Notes under the pieces: model-generated
Told to the model about the DNA's origin: nothing
The model's input: the letters and a program-made list of their open reading frames with translations, nothing else
Database searches by the model: none
Program-made: the position numbers and the translations under genes
From: Symsagittifera roscoffensis
Taxonomy: Eukaryota > Xenacoelomorpha > Acoela > Convolutidae
Assembly (NCBI RefSeq): GCF_963678635.1
Contig: NW_026971149.1
Location: 248,001-312,000 of the forward strand
Direction: 5' to 3'
Length of the DNA: 64,000 nucleotides
Shown: piece after piece, positions 10,401 to 20,983 of the stretch
Layout: each line of letters starts with the position of its first letter
Position numbering within the stretch: the stretch's first letter is position 1

Positions 10401-11221
10401 ATCGATATCTTTTTTTTCCAATCGTTTACTCGTCCAGCTTGATCGTCGATGTCTTCGGTAGTTTCTCGAAAACTACTGGTCTCGGCTCAATTAGATTGCT
10501 CGCGTGACACAGCGCTTTTTTTCCGTGGCTCACGAATAACTTGTGACAATCCGCAAGTCCCTGAGCACTCAAGACTACATCCGAATCGAGAACTCGGTTA
10601 CTGACATCGATCAACGAGAATGTTTCCTCAAAGCTACCGAATCTCACTATCGTCCTGATGTATCCAACGGTTCTTTTCCATTGAACGTTCGTTTCATTTT
10701 TCCATTGAATTACCGTACAGCGTCTTCGTACAGAGGACTTCAAGCATACCTTCGGATATCAAATTGCAATCTGTCGTATTGTCAATCTCAATGTCCACTA
10801 TTTCATCACAGACTCTGCCCCAAGCGAAAGTTCGTCGGTTGTCAGCCGATTCGGTTCTGAGTGCACCTAATTCTCGTGCTGAGACTCTCGAATCGTCGGA
10901 GTGGGCTATACTCTTCCACATCCTACTTTCGTCCAAGGGAGGGCATATCTCTTCCAGCAATGGCACCGAACTACCGCCTGCATGAATACAATGCCGCTGA
11001 TAGTTCAACCTGATTTCTGATTTTCTCTTTAGTGTGCTGAGACTGATTAACAAAGGTACGAACAAATTCTCGACAACAATAACTGCTATTTTCTCGGTTA
11101 ATGATCCTATCTCCAACTTCTTCAACGTCCAGCCATGAATGACAGCGCCGTCATGCCTTCGACCGCAGTAGCTCTTCAGTGCCTTCCTCGGATGCATCAT
11201 TCTAGACTCAGCGCAGTTGAT
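7414..11221 (-). pseudogene. Tandem retropepsin-like domain polyprotein of the LTR element, decayed
   Basis: Begins about 200 bases inside the 5' LTR, in gag position, and runs in several frames. Five blocks resemble the aspartic protease fold of retroelements, with a first strand ending at the DTG position and a later hydrophobic strand ending in D-x-x-L. Block 1 (11221-10990): INCAES, then IAVIVVENLFVPLLISL. Block 2 (10798-10540): VDIEIDNTTDCNLISE, then DSDVVLSAQGL. Block 3 (10210-9932): VRMELEKTA, then EIEVDMVLSL. Block 4 (9869-9500): LDGGRNP, then MDTDMVLSTRWM. Block 5 (9206-8941): VELDPNLEW, then a frameshift and GLDVDLTLGLVW. None keeps DTG or DSG. A C-terminal region (8701-7414) contains acidic and Lys/Arg-rich parts. 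In-frame stops at 9621 and 9258 and several frameshifts mark decay. The fold assignment is by eye and moderate; the repeated pattern is clear. Confidence 0.55.
7978..8486 (-). repeat. Direct duplication, 239-bp units 270 bp apart
   Basis: 7978-8216 and 8248-8486 look identical base for base, separated by 31 bases. The 270-bp period is 90 codons, so the reading frame is kept (both copies contain IEVEESMRGIG and PITDWLSHRYD). The second module ends differently on the downstream side. A recent local duplication or an assembly effect. Confidence 0.9.
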
Positions 11222-11398
11222 CTAATTCGAACAACCCTCATTCACTATTTTGGTTCCCAGCAGAAACAAATATTCTATTCTTGCTTTAAATAACACTTCG
11301 CTTGCATCTTGATGCGTCTCAATTCATTTTCTTGTTCATTGTTTGGTCTATCCGTCCAACACTCAAATTCAAAGATCGTTATTCGCTCGATAAAGAAA

Positions 11399-11416
11399 GC
11401 CCACCCAGGAGCGCCA
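11399..11416 (-). other. Primer binding site of the LTR element
   Basis: On the - strand TGGCGCTCCTGGGTGGGC follows the end of the 5' LTR after one base. TGGCG at this place is the complement of a tRNA 3' end (CGCCA), as in many LTR retroelements. The particular tRNA was not identified. Confidence 0.7.
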
Positions 11417-11417
11417 A

Positions 11418-13966
11418 TGTAGATTCTTTTCCGGGTAACCTACTCCTCTAAGCGCGTTCTCACTCTACTTAGCCGCCGCAGAATTTCTCCCCTCTATACC
11501 GTGTAATAGGGGAAAATACAAAACACAATATGATCCACAATCCCCCAAGGGTTATGTTGGTGGTCAGACTAAATCGGCCGATCAAAGTGCTACGCAACTT
11601 CCCCCTTTATTTAGACTCTTTTCGGCTCTCCTCTTACGCTTCTAGCTAGTTCAGCAAATCGTGGGCACAATAAGTAAAATGTCAATCGCAACGGAAAAAA
11701 AGCAATTTACAGTGCCCTTAATGAGCTAACTACCATTTAGCAACTTCAATATTGAAGCCCTTGTCCCGTTCCGTTCAATCGCTTGTCATTTTTCGGTTGA
11801 CAAGATTCAAAACTCGCCTACTCTAGCTCGCTCAAAATTCGTTCACACGAATAGTTCAACCCGGTACTAAACTCGAGTTCCAGCGCAACTCGCTCGCACA
11901 GTTACTTCAACCCGATACTAAACTCGGGTTCCAGCGCAACTCGCTCGCACAACTTTTTTTACCAGATACTAAACTCGGGTTCCAATCAGCTCGCTCACAC
12001 TAATTATTCAACCCTGTACTAAACTCGGGTTCCAATCAGCTCGCTCGCCAGCAATGATTGTTCTCTACTCTGATGAGAACCAACTACTCTTGATAGTAGC
12101 TAACACCGTTCTCTTCTTTGACGAGAACCAACTACTCTTAATGGTAGCTAACACTGTTCTAACTCTCAAAGGCTCTCCGATACCCTCCAATTCCTTATCT
12201 TTCTTTACATTTAGTTTTAGTTAAGTCACGCCATCCGCTATCAGTCATGACATCCGCCTAAATCACATGACCGCACATGTTTTAAGGATGTATCCCTCCC
12301 CTGTCAGTTCTGCCACGTGCCAATTTCGGTTCCTTTTATCAATATTTTCACGCTGATAAGATATCCGGTATGCGGTAGCTGTCACAATTTGACCAAGCAA
12401 ACAAATGTCATACGATTCTATTCAACTAATTCGTGAACTCTTTGATCTTCAGCTCTCGAGTTCAACTAACCTCTAAACCAAATCATGTTTACTCAGTAAT
12501 CCTCCCAAGTTCTTTATTTTCATTATCCTGATAATGTCCGACCTCCCAAGGGTAGGGAGTGACCCTTTTCATGGGTAGCTAATTCATATAAAGCATCTAA
12601 AATTTCTATCTGTACTCTATTCCAATCCCGCCTTTCTAGCTATTAGGGGAACGTAGTTCATCTATTAGGGGTCAAATCAAGTCAAAAAGTCACCTCCGGG
12701 AAGCCAAGTAATTTCCCCGTCCGTTCATTTTATTTAGGAAACTTAACTCTCATGCCGCGGTCGAATTACTATCTATTTCCTCGGGGACTACTTCTCTTTA
12801 TCCAGTTGAATTGCTATTAATTGATTACTCGCTAAGCTAAACTGAACCCAATACTTACCAAGCCCACTTTAAATTAACTCTCCTACTCCAAGGTTGCAAC
12901 GTAAAACTGTATTTCTATCGGCTTCTGCTCTAATTCCCAATATACAAGTTTCCTCCCAGTTTTCAGCAAGGTGACCCATTCTCATTTCCAGTGGTTGGGC
13001 TGGGAAATACGCCACTTTCCGGTGTTAATTTTGAGGTTTTCCATGCAATTTGTTTCTAAGCGCCCAAAGGTCAGTTTGAGGTCACCCCGGGGTCAACCCG
13101 AGTCAAACTTCCAAATTTGGCTTCAGAATCTCATGGGGGTCCTAACTACCAAGTTTCACCCATATCCCGTTAATACTCCCAAGTTATCCTTTTCCTAAGG
13201 TCCAGTATCACTTTTCCCGGGAAAAGCTATTAACAACGGAAGGATTCGCCGGAGGGGTTTCAATAACAGGGGTCTTTTTTCGGCGATGAGTTGTAGTATC
13301 TGATGCGGCCATAAAATTGGTATGCCCTCGCTCATTATTTTGCGTAAATTGCGCATTTCCGCTTTACGAGGTGGTTTTCCAAAGTGCTAATTACTTCCGA
13401 TCTAACCGCTGGACTTGGTTCAAATTATAACACAAGATGTATCTTGCCACTGCCTATGCTGTCTTTAAGCTTCCTGCGTTCAGTGGGGTTGGAGAAACGA
13501 CTCCCGGAAGTCGGGTGGGGTATATTTGCAGAGTGCATGAAACCGGAAGTAGGGGTCCAAGGGGTCTGATTTTCTAAGCTTAAGCTTCCCTCAACTAGGT
13601 CTATAACATACTATATTTTGGTTCCATTTAGTTATCGTGTTCTGATAGGGCCATTTGCACTTCCGTTAACCGTTATCACTTGGGACCGGGAGATCCGAGG
13701 GTTATGGATTTTTGCTTGATCGGGTCAAATCATCTCTGTATCCGTCCTATGAGTTTCATAAACCTAGCCGCTGTAGTTCCCATTTGGGGGGGGGGGTTTG
13801 CAAATCTTACTTCATCTGAGTTTTCTGCCATAAGAGGGACTATATCTTCGAAGATTCAACTATTTTTATTTTTACTCTTTGTTGGCTCTACTGCTTAACT
13901 TAATGACTAATCAATATTTCGCTCAGGTTATTATAGCAATAATACAATAGAATCACCAATTCTACA
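11418..13966 (-). repeat. Right (5') LTR, full length 2549 bp
   Basis: The longest copy of the LTR family in the window. Bounded by TGTAGA and TCTACA. Contains a tandem repeat near its start (11850-12165), short GC-richer stretches, and a G run near 13786. Its right-hand 1.2-1.6 kb recurs at 15219, 19797 and 27479. Confidence 0.88.
11850..12165. repeat. Minisatellites inside the LTR
   Basis: Four copies of a unit of about 50 bp containing ACTAAACTCGGGTTCCA (starts near 11866, 11917, 11968, 12018), each followed by CAGCTCGCTCGCAC-like sequence. Then two copies of a unit of about 55 bp containing GAGAACCAACTACTCTT (about 12070 and 12124). Absent from the left LTR because of its deletion. Confidence 0.8.
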
Positions 13967-15218
13967 GACACTCATTGATTTTTGATGTAACGTTTTATTT
14001 TAAAGGAGAGTTCTCGGATGGTAAAAATTCTAATCTGTGAAATTTGTTGAACGGTTTAGGAACTCTATACGAATTCCTTTTTCTTTCGAGTTCAGTTTCA
14101 AAGAAGATGTTAAGCTGCATTTTGATTTCTTGTGACAATAATTATCTTCTGAAAAAAACATTTGTTAGCACTCAAAAACTTTTTCGAAAGCTTCACTTAA
14201 GTAACCATAGTAACTGAACTGAACTCTTATTCCAAATTGATTCAATCGACTGTGCAACCAACTGCTTGTTTTGATGATAAATTTTTTCTAAAACGAAGAT
14301 TAAAAAACTGATTTTAAAATACCTTCGTAAAGACAATGAACTCAACTGTGAGTTAGTCTTTCAAAAACAAAAATTTTTGCGTATGATATTTTTGCAATGA
14401 AGGTATGATTTTATTCAAAACTACAAAATTATGGTTCTACCATGGTTCACAAAAACTGATGAAACAAAAATCGTGGACTGCAAGTAGCATGGAGAGATCT
14501 ATTGTTCAAGGAGAGAATGTAAAAAATATTGCACACCTCGGTACACTTCTTGGCGGTATTGGGATGAGATCCAATTGCGGTGTTTCGGGTGCTTTTTTAA
14601 TCTTTGAATTTTGACCTAATTGCGTTGCCTTATCAGTGTATAAGATTATCAAATCAAACTGTTCGGGATTTATTCTCTAAGTTGTTATCTCCTAATTCTG
14701 ATTGAATATCGAGTTAAGAATCTGGCTTTTATTAAACCAATATTCTGATAATTTGAAAATTTTATAATAAACTAATATCTAAAGAAATTTTATAATCCGG
14801 CATTATAATCCTTGAAGTGGTTCAACACATTTTGTTTTCATTTTTTCAGTTTTCGATATTGGAAAAACTGGAAACAAATTGTTATGAAAAATTTTGATTG
14901 TGATATAAGTATTGGATAGTTTCGCTGTGAACCATAAAGAGACTATTTAATTTTAAAAATTAATTTCAAGACATAGCTATATATGTTACTGGAATCCGCT
15001 AACAATTTGTTTGCGGATTCTGCAATCTTTTTGCCGATCCCGCTCACAGTTGTGAATTTAGCGACAGCGTAATTTGATAAACTTTATTAGTTGTTTGCAG
15101 ATTCCACAAGATATTTCGGATTCCTAAATAGCAACAACATTGTCGTGGGTACACTGCGAAAAATCTGTTTTCGACCTGTTGTGAAACCCGCCGACAAAGC
15201 ACAAAGTACAGTTTTTGT
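13967..15218. repeat. Flank unit 1 of the duplicated array
   Basis: Host-side flank of the LTR element, beginning GACACTCATTG, repeated after each later LTR copy. Compared with unit 4 it lacks about 2.5 kb (junction near 14541, at TATTGCACACCTCGGTACACTT in two halves). It ends inside the TIR-element sequence and is joined to LTR sequence at about 15218. Short frames such as 14405-14614 recur in all units but match nothing I know. Confidence 0.75.
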
Positions 15219-16812
15219 TAGCTGTCACTTTTTGACCAAGCAAACAAATGTCATACGATTCTATTCAACTAATTCGTGAACTCTTTGATCTTCAGCTCTC
15301 GAGTTCAACTAACCTCTAAACCAAACCATGTTTACTCAGTAATCCTCCCAAGGTCTTTATTTTCTTTATCCTGTTAATGTCCGACCTCCCAAGGGTAGGG
15401 GGTGACCCTTTTCATGGGTAGCTAATTCATTTCAAGCATCTAAAGTTTCTATCTGTACTCTATTCCAATCCCGCCCTCCTAGCTATTAGGGGAACGTAGT
15501 TCATCTATTACAGGTCAAATCAAGTCAAAAAGTCACCTCCGGGAAGCCAAATAAATTCCCCGTCCGTTCATTTTATTTAGGAAACTTAACTCTCATGCCG
15601 CGGTCCAGTTACTATCTATTTTCTCGGGGACAACTTCTCTTTATCCTGTTGAGTTGCTATTAATTGATTACTCGCTAAGATAAACTGAACCCAAAACTTA
15701 CCAAGCCCACTTTAAATTAACTCTCCTACTCCATGGTTGAAACGTATAACTGTATTTCTATCGGCTTCTGCTCTAATTCCCAATATATAAAGTTCCTCCC
15801 AGTTTTCAGCAAGGTGACCCATTCTCATTTCCAGTGGTTGGGCTGGGAAATACGCCACTTACTGGTGTTAATTTTGAGGTTTTCCATGCAATTTGTTTCT
15901 AAGCGCTTTGAGGTCACCCCGGGGTCAACCGGAATCAAACTTGCAAGTTTGGCTTCAGAATCTCATGGGGGTCCTAACTACCAAGTTTCACCCATATCCC
16001 GTTAATACTCCCAAGTTATCCTTTTTCTAAGGTCCAGTATCACTTTTCCCGGGAAAAGCTATTAACATCGGAAGGATTCGCCGGAGGGGTTTCAATCACC
16101 AGGGGTCTTTTTTCGGCGATGAGTTGTAGTATCTGATGCGGCCAAAAAATTGGTATGCCCTCGCTCATTATTTTGCGTAAATTGCCCATTTCCGCTTTAC
16201 CAGGTGGTTTTCCAAAGTGCTAATTACTTCCGATCTAACCGCTGGACTTGGTTCAAATTATAACAGAAGATGTATCTTGTCACTGCCTATGCTGTCCCAA
16301 AGTTTTAGCTTCCTGCGTTCAGTGGGGTTGGAGAAACGACTCCCGGAAGTCGGGGTGGGGTATATTTGCAGAGTGCATGAAACCGGAAGTAGGGGTCCAA
16401 GGGGTCTGATTTTCTAAACTTAAGCTTCCCGCAACTAGGTCTATAACATACTATATTTTGGTTCCATTCCGACCGCTAGTTATCGTGTTCTGATAGGGCC
16501 ATTTGCACTTCCGTTAACCGTTATCACTTGGGACCGGGAGATCCGAGGGTTATGGATTTTTGCTTGATCGGGTCAAATCATCTCTGTATCCGTCCTATGA
16601 GTTTCATAAACCTAGCCGCTGTAGTTCCTTTTTGGGGGGGGTTTGCAAATCTTACCACATCTGAGTTTTCTGCCATAAGAGGGACTATATCTTCGAATAT
16701 TCAACTATTTCGATTTTTACTCTTTGTTGGCTCTACTGCTTAACTTAATATCTAATCAACATTTCGCTCAGGTTATTATAGCATGTAATACAGTAGAATC
16801 ACCAATTCTACA
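15219..16812 (-). repeat. LTR copy 2 of the array, 5'-truncated
   Basis: Matches the right LTR from about 12370 to 13966 with small indels (for example a short deletion near 15905). It ends TTCTACA and is followed by the same GACACTCATTG flank, so it was copied together with the flank and is not a new insertion. Confidence 0.85.
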
Positions 16813-17913
16813 GACACTCATTGATTTTTGATGTAACGTTTTATTTTAAAGGAGAGTTCTCGGATGGTAAAAATTCTAATCTGTGAAATTTGTTGAACGG
16901 TTTAGGAACTCTATACGAAGTCCTTTTTCTTTCGAGTTTAGTTTCACAGAAGATGTTAAGCTGCAATTTGATTTCTTGTGACAATAATTATCTTCTGAAA
17001 AAAAACATTTGTTAGCATTCAAAAACGTTTTCGAAAGCTTCACTTAAGTAACCATAGTAACTGAACTGAACTCTTATTCCAAATTGATTCAATCGACTGT
17101 GCAACCAACTGCTTGTTTTGATGATCAATTTTTTCTAAAACGAAGTTTAAAAAAATGATTTTAAAATACCTTCGTAAAAACAATGAACTCAACTGTGACG
17201 TAGTCTCTCAAAAACAAACATTTTTGCATATGATATGTTTGCAATGAAGGTATGATTTTATTCTGTCTGATGAAACAAAAACTGATGAAACAAAAATCAT
17301 GGACTGCAAGTAGCATGGAGAGATCTATTGTTCAAGGAGAGAATGTAAAAAATATTGCGCACCTCGGTACACTTCTTGGCGGTATTGGGATGAGATTCAA
17401 TTGCGGTGTTTCGTGTGCTTTTTTAATCTTTGAGATTTGACCTAATTGCGTTGCCTTATCAGTGTATAAGATTATCAAATCAAACTGTTCGGGAATTATT
17501 CTCTAAGTTGTTATCTCCTAATTCTGATTGAATATCGAGTTAAGAATCTCGCTTTTATTAGACCAGTCTTCTGATAATTTGAAAATTTATGATAAACTAA
17601 AATCTAAAGAAATTTTACAATCCAGCATTATAATCCTTGAAGTGGTTCAACACTTTTTGTTTTAGTTTTTTCAGTTTTCGATATTGGAAAAACTGTAAAC
17701 AAATTGTTATGAAAAATTTTGATTGTGATATCAAAATTTTGGTGCCAAGTATTTGAGATAACACTATTGGATAGTTTCGCTGGTGAACCATAAAAAGATT
17801 ATTTAATTTTAAAATTTAATTTCAAGACATAGCTATATATGTTACTGGAATCCGCTAACAATTTGTTTGCGGATTCTGCAATTTTTTTGCCGATCCCGCT
17901 CACATTTGTGAAT

Positions 17914-18351
17914 TTAGCGACAGCGTAATTTGATAAACTTTATTAGTTGTTTGCGGATTCCACAAACTATTTCTGATTCCGAAATAGCAAAAACATTGTC
18001 GTGGGTACTGCGAAAAATCTGTTTTTGACCTGTTGTGGAACCCGCCGACAAATCGAAATGTACAGTTTGGCCGCTTAATGAATTTCTCTTCCGAAAATAT
18101 TCAAAGCCGTTATCGACGTTGACACAATTGTAATTGTTTATAAATTCTGTAAGCATAATATAGTGATTTTTGGTATGACGGCTACCAAAATATCCAGGTT
18201 GTCTTTTGTCCAATGGGCCAGCGGTTTCTGACTGAACTTCTTCTGTGAGAGTGGAAAGTTTGAGTAGCAGACCTGTATAAGCCAAAGCTGGGTTCAAAAT
18301 TCTTTTAAGAAAAGATGCACTCTTTTCGCCTGAGACAATGCCGCTTATCAT
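17914..18351 (-). CDS. Unknown ORF, array copy in unit 2
   Basis: A 145-residue ORF with copies at 23006-23443, 25636-26073 and, broken, 32014-32394. The first 90 or so residues (MISGIVSGEKSASFLKR..., with LDKRQPGYFGSRHTKNHY) come from flank sequence. From SLSGQTV on, the frame reads into the end of a TIR element whose terminus is GGCCAAACTGT, so the C-terminal third is transposon read-through. No domain recognised and no signal peptide or membrane helix. It lies 3' of iRhom on the same strand, so it may be part of a decayed neighbouring gene or simply an open frame kept by recent duplication. Confidence 0.3.
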   Translation of the reverse strand: MISGIVSGEKSASFLKRILNPALAYTGLLLKLSTLTEEVQSETAGPLDKRQPGYFGSRHTKNHYIMLTEFINNYNCVNVDNGFEYFRKRNSLSGQTVHFDLSAGSTTGQKQIFRSTHDNVFAISESEIVCGIRKQLIKFIKLRCR

Positions 18352-18465
18352 GCGTGGCTATCATAAAGACTTAGATCCTTTCAACATTATTTGTTGGCCG
18401 AAATGAAGGCGTTGCAAATAGACAATAATAGTTCAAGATAATGGGTGATCAAGTGACACGGACCC

Positions 18466-18621
18466 TTACAAAACATAACCAGGAAGAGAAGAAAACTGAG
18501 CACCTGAAGTTCTGAGACATTTGCCATCTGATAATTGTTCATCCAGGTTGACCATATTTGAAAAGTCTTGGTGTCCTTGGCAAAAGTACGCTAGGCGAGT
18601 CGAACACCATGTGGTCTTGTC
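18466..18621 (-). pseudogene. Exon-like ORF interrupted by the hAT-type MITE, unit 2 copy
   Basis: Open frame containing RLAYFCQGHQDFSNMVNLDE and LRTSGAQFSSLPGYVL, with a plausible donor (GTAAGG) at its 3' end. The MITE inserted at its upstream side. On the other side of the MITE the frame continues (LNKYACVDKT), and the target duplication GTCTTGTC lies inside the frame. Copies: 23558-23713, 26188-26343, 32518-32664. Product unknown. Confidence 0.3.
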
Positions 18622-18989
18622 CGGGATTTTCTCGAGGGGGGGGGGCGGATTTTCAAACAATTTTCAAAATTTTTGTCGACCTTTTTTTAGGTCGACCGAA
18701 TTGATTTTTCGAGCTCTCCCTAAGCCTGTTTAGTCCCTATTTTGTTTGAAAATGTTGGTAAAAACAGTCCAAAAAAAGCATTTTTAGGTACTTTTTGGAA
18801 AATTTGACCAAAAAATTGCGTTTTTTTGGCGCGCACTCCCCCCTTAAATTTAGTATACATTGGCGCCGAAGGCGCCTTTAGAAATTTTTAGGGTTGGTTG
18901 GCCAACATGGATTTCTTAAAAGTACCAAAGGGACCCTTTGGGTCGGCAGGGGGTCGAATCCCTAAGAATCCCCCCTAAAACCGCCCTTG
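18622..18989. mobile_element. hAT-type MITE, array copy 1
   Basis: Non-coding element of about 370 bp. It is flanked by the 8-bp duplication GTCTTGTC (18614-18621 and 18990-18997), typical of hAT transposition. Its right end CCGCCCTTG is a variant of CCGCCCCTG, the reverse of CAGGGGCGG that is common at hAT MITE ends. A perfect internal palindrome GGCGCCGAAGGCGCC is near 18865. The same insertion is shared by all array copies, so it predates the duplications. Confidence 0.75.
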
Positions 18990-19619
18990 GTCTTGTCCAC
19001 ACACGCGTATTTATTTAAACATGCGAGCAAAAAACACAACGCTTATTTGGGGTCGCTAGTATTGGTACAAAAAAATAAATTTCAAGTTGTATTTGGCGCA
19101 GGGTTAAGAAGAGCTAAATTGAAAGTAGAAAACATATTCGACAAAGCAGACAAAAATGATTTTCGATTCAGATAAATATGAATTAAATGAAAGCACTCAA
19201 AACAAGCAAAACAAAGAATTAATAAGGCAACTGTTTTGATAAAGATCATGATTGCACTTTTTACTGTTAACTTACATCTACAGAAATACCAATTGCGTAT
19301 CTTGAACAATTAGATCAATTTTGTCAACACTTTTCGAGCAGATTGTTTGTTTTAAATCACGTTCAAGTCAACTTAGTTGTTTGTAAGAGCTCGCTCAAAA
19401 GTGTTTTGAATAAAAACAATTGATGATTGTCGACTTCACTTATGTGAATAAATCACTGCGGGAACCATTATCGTGACGAAGTGAGTTTGAGTAGTTGATC
19501 GCTGACATGCAACAGTTAGGAGCCAGATTTGAACTGCTGTTAGCCAGTATGAGATGTTTAAGACAATAGCCCTCTACGCCACTCCTTCTTTTCTTTTCTC
19601 TTTTTCTCTTTCTCTTTCG

Positions 19620-19790
19620 CTACCCGGTCTTCAAATGTGTGTTGAGGTGTGAGCAGAAGTCGGCTGTGGATGGGACACAAGTGAGGGTGTGTATCCAGTG
19701 AGGCACCCACTGGCCCGCCCACTCATCCAGCTGCCCATTTAGGAGTAGGAGGAGGAGGAGTGCATTGAGGGCAGTGTAGAGAGTGAGTGA
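19620..19790 (-). pseudogene. Truncated copy of the last iRhom exon (unit 2)
   Basis: Matches 33670-33839 of the real last exon: same stop codon and same C-terminal part ending HTLTC...FCSHLNTHLKTG. It is cut after about 170 of 241 bases and joined to LTR sequence. The frame is still open, with one Phe-to-Ser change in the CVPFTAD segment. It lacks the splice acceptor and upstream exons. Confidence 0.88.
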
Positions 19791-19796
19791 ATGAGT

Positions 19797-20983
19797 CAAC
19801 TTCTCTTTATCCAGTTGAATTGCTTTTAATTGATTACTCGCTAAGCTAAACTGAACCCAATACTTACCAAGCCCACTTTAAATTAACTTTCCTACTCCAA
19901 GGTTGCAACGTAAACTGTATTTCTATCGGCTTCTGCTCTAATTCCCAATATACAAGTTCCCTCCCAGTTTTCAGCAGGGTGACCAATTCTCATTTCCAGT
20001 GGTTGGGCTGGGAAATACGCCACTTTCCGGTGTTAATTTTGAGGCTTTCCATGCAATTTGTTTCTAAGCGCTTTGAGGTCACCCCGGTGTGAACCGGAGT
20101 CAAACTTCCAAATTTGGCTTCAGAATCTCATGCGGAACCTAACTACCAAGTTTCACCCATATCCCGTTAATACTCCCAAGTTATCCTTTTTCTAAGGTCC
20201 AGTATCACTTTTCCCGGGAAAAGCTATTAACATCGGAAGGATTCGCCGGAGGGGTTTCAATCACCAGGGGTCTTTTTTCGGCGATGAGTTGTAGTATCTG
20301 ATGCGGCCAAAAAATTGGTATGCCCTCGCTCATTATTTTGCGTAAATTGCCCATTTCCGCTTTACGAGGTGGTTTTCCAAAGTGCTAATTACTTCCGATC
20401 TAACCGCTGGACTTGGTTCAAATTATAACAGAAGATGTATCTTGTCACTGCCTATGCTGTCCCAAAGTTTTAGCTTCCTGCGTTCAGTGGGGTTGGAGAA
20501 ACGACTCCCGGAAGTCGGGGTGGGGTATATTTGCAGAGTGCATGAAACCGGAAGTAGGGGTCCAAGGGGTCTGATTTTCTAAACTTAAGCTTCCCGCAAC
20601 TAGGTCTATAACATACTATATTTTGGTTCCATTCCGACCGCTAGTTATCGTGTTCTGATAGGGCCATTTGCACTTCCGTTAACCGTTATCACTTGGGACC
20701 GGGAGATCCGAGGGTTATGGATTTTTGCTTGATCGGGTCAAATCATCTCTGTATCCGTCCTATGAGTTTCATAAACCTAGCCGCTGTAGTTGCCATTTGG
20801 GGGGGGGGGGGGTTTGCAAATCTTACTTCATCTGGGTTTTCTGCCATAAGAGGGACTATATCTTCGAAGATTCAACTATTTCGATATTTACTCTTTGTTG
20901 GCTCTACTGCTTAACTTAATGACTAATCAATACTTCGCTCAGGTTCTTATAGCATGTAATACAGTAGAATCACCAATTCTACA
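19797..20983 (-). repeat. LTR copy 3 of the array, 5'-truncated
   Basis: Matches the right LTR from about 12788 to 13966, ends TTCTACA, and is followed by the GACACTCATTG flank. A long G run lies near 20799. The left junction is within the iRhom-exon fragment. Confidence 0.85.

Larger units (their letters stand above)
5380..13966 (-). mobile_element. LTR retrotransposon with very long LTRs and no visible reverse transcriptase
   Basis: An element of about 8.6 kb read on the - strand. Both LTRs begin TGTAGATTCTTTTCCGGG in + orientation and end TACA. The right copy is bounded by TGTAGA...TCTACA. The flanks AACAC (5375-5379) and GACAC (13967-13971) fit a 5-bp target duplication with one mismatch. 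A primer binding site lies next to the right LTR and a polypurine tract next to the left LTR, which fixes the orientation as right to left. The internal 4588 bases (6830-11417) encode a decayed retropepsin-like array. I see no YxDD, RNase H or integrase motifs. It therefore looks like a non-autonomous element of LARD type that still carries coding sequence. It lies 3' of both convergent host genes. Confidence 0.85.
16813..19796. repeat. Flank unit 2 of the duplicated array
   Basis: Same flank as unit 1, but extending further through the TIR-element end (about 18075), the unknown ORFs, a hAT-type MITE (18622-18989), and a truncated copy of the last iRhom exon (19620-19790). It breaks off just after GAGTGAGTG in that exon and joins LTR sequence. 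Confidence 0.78.

Noticed and set aside
14405..14614. Flank ORF starting MILFKTTK, repeated in array units
   Set aside because: Repeated only because the flank is duplicated; ends vary between units and nothing is recognisable.
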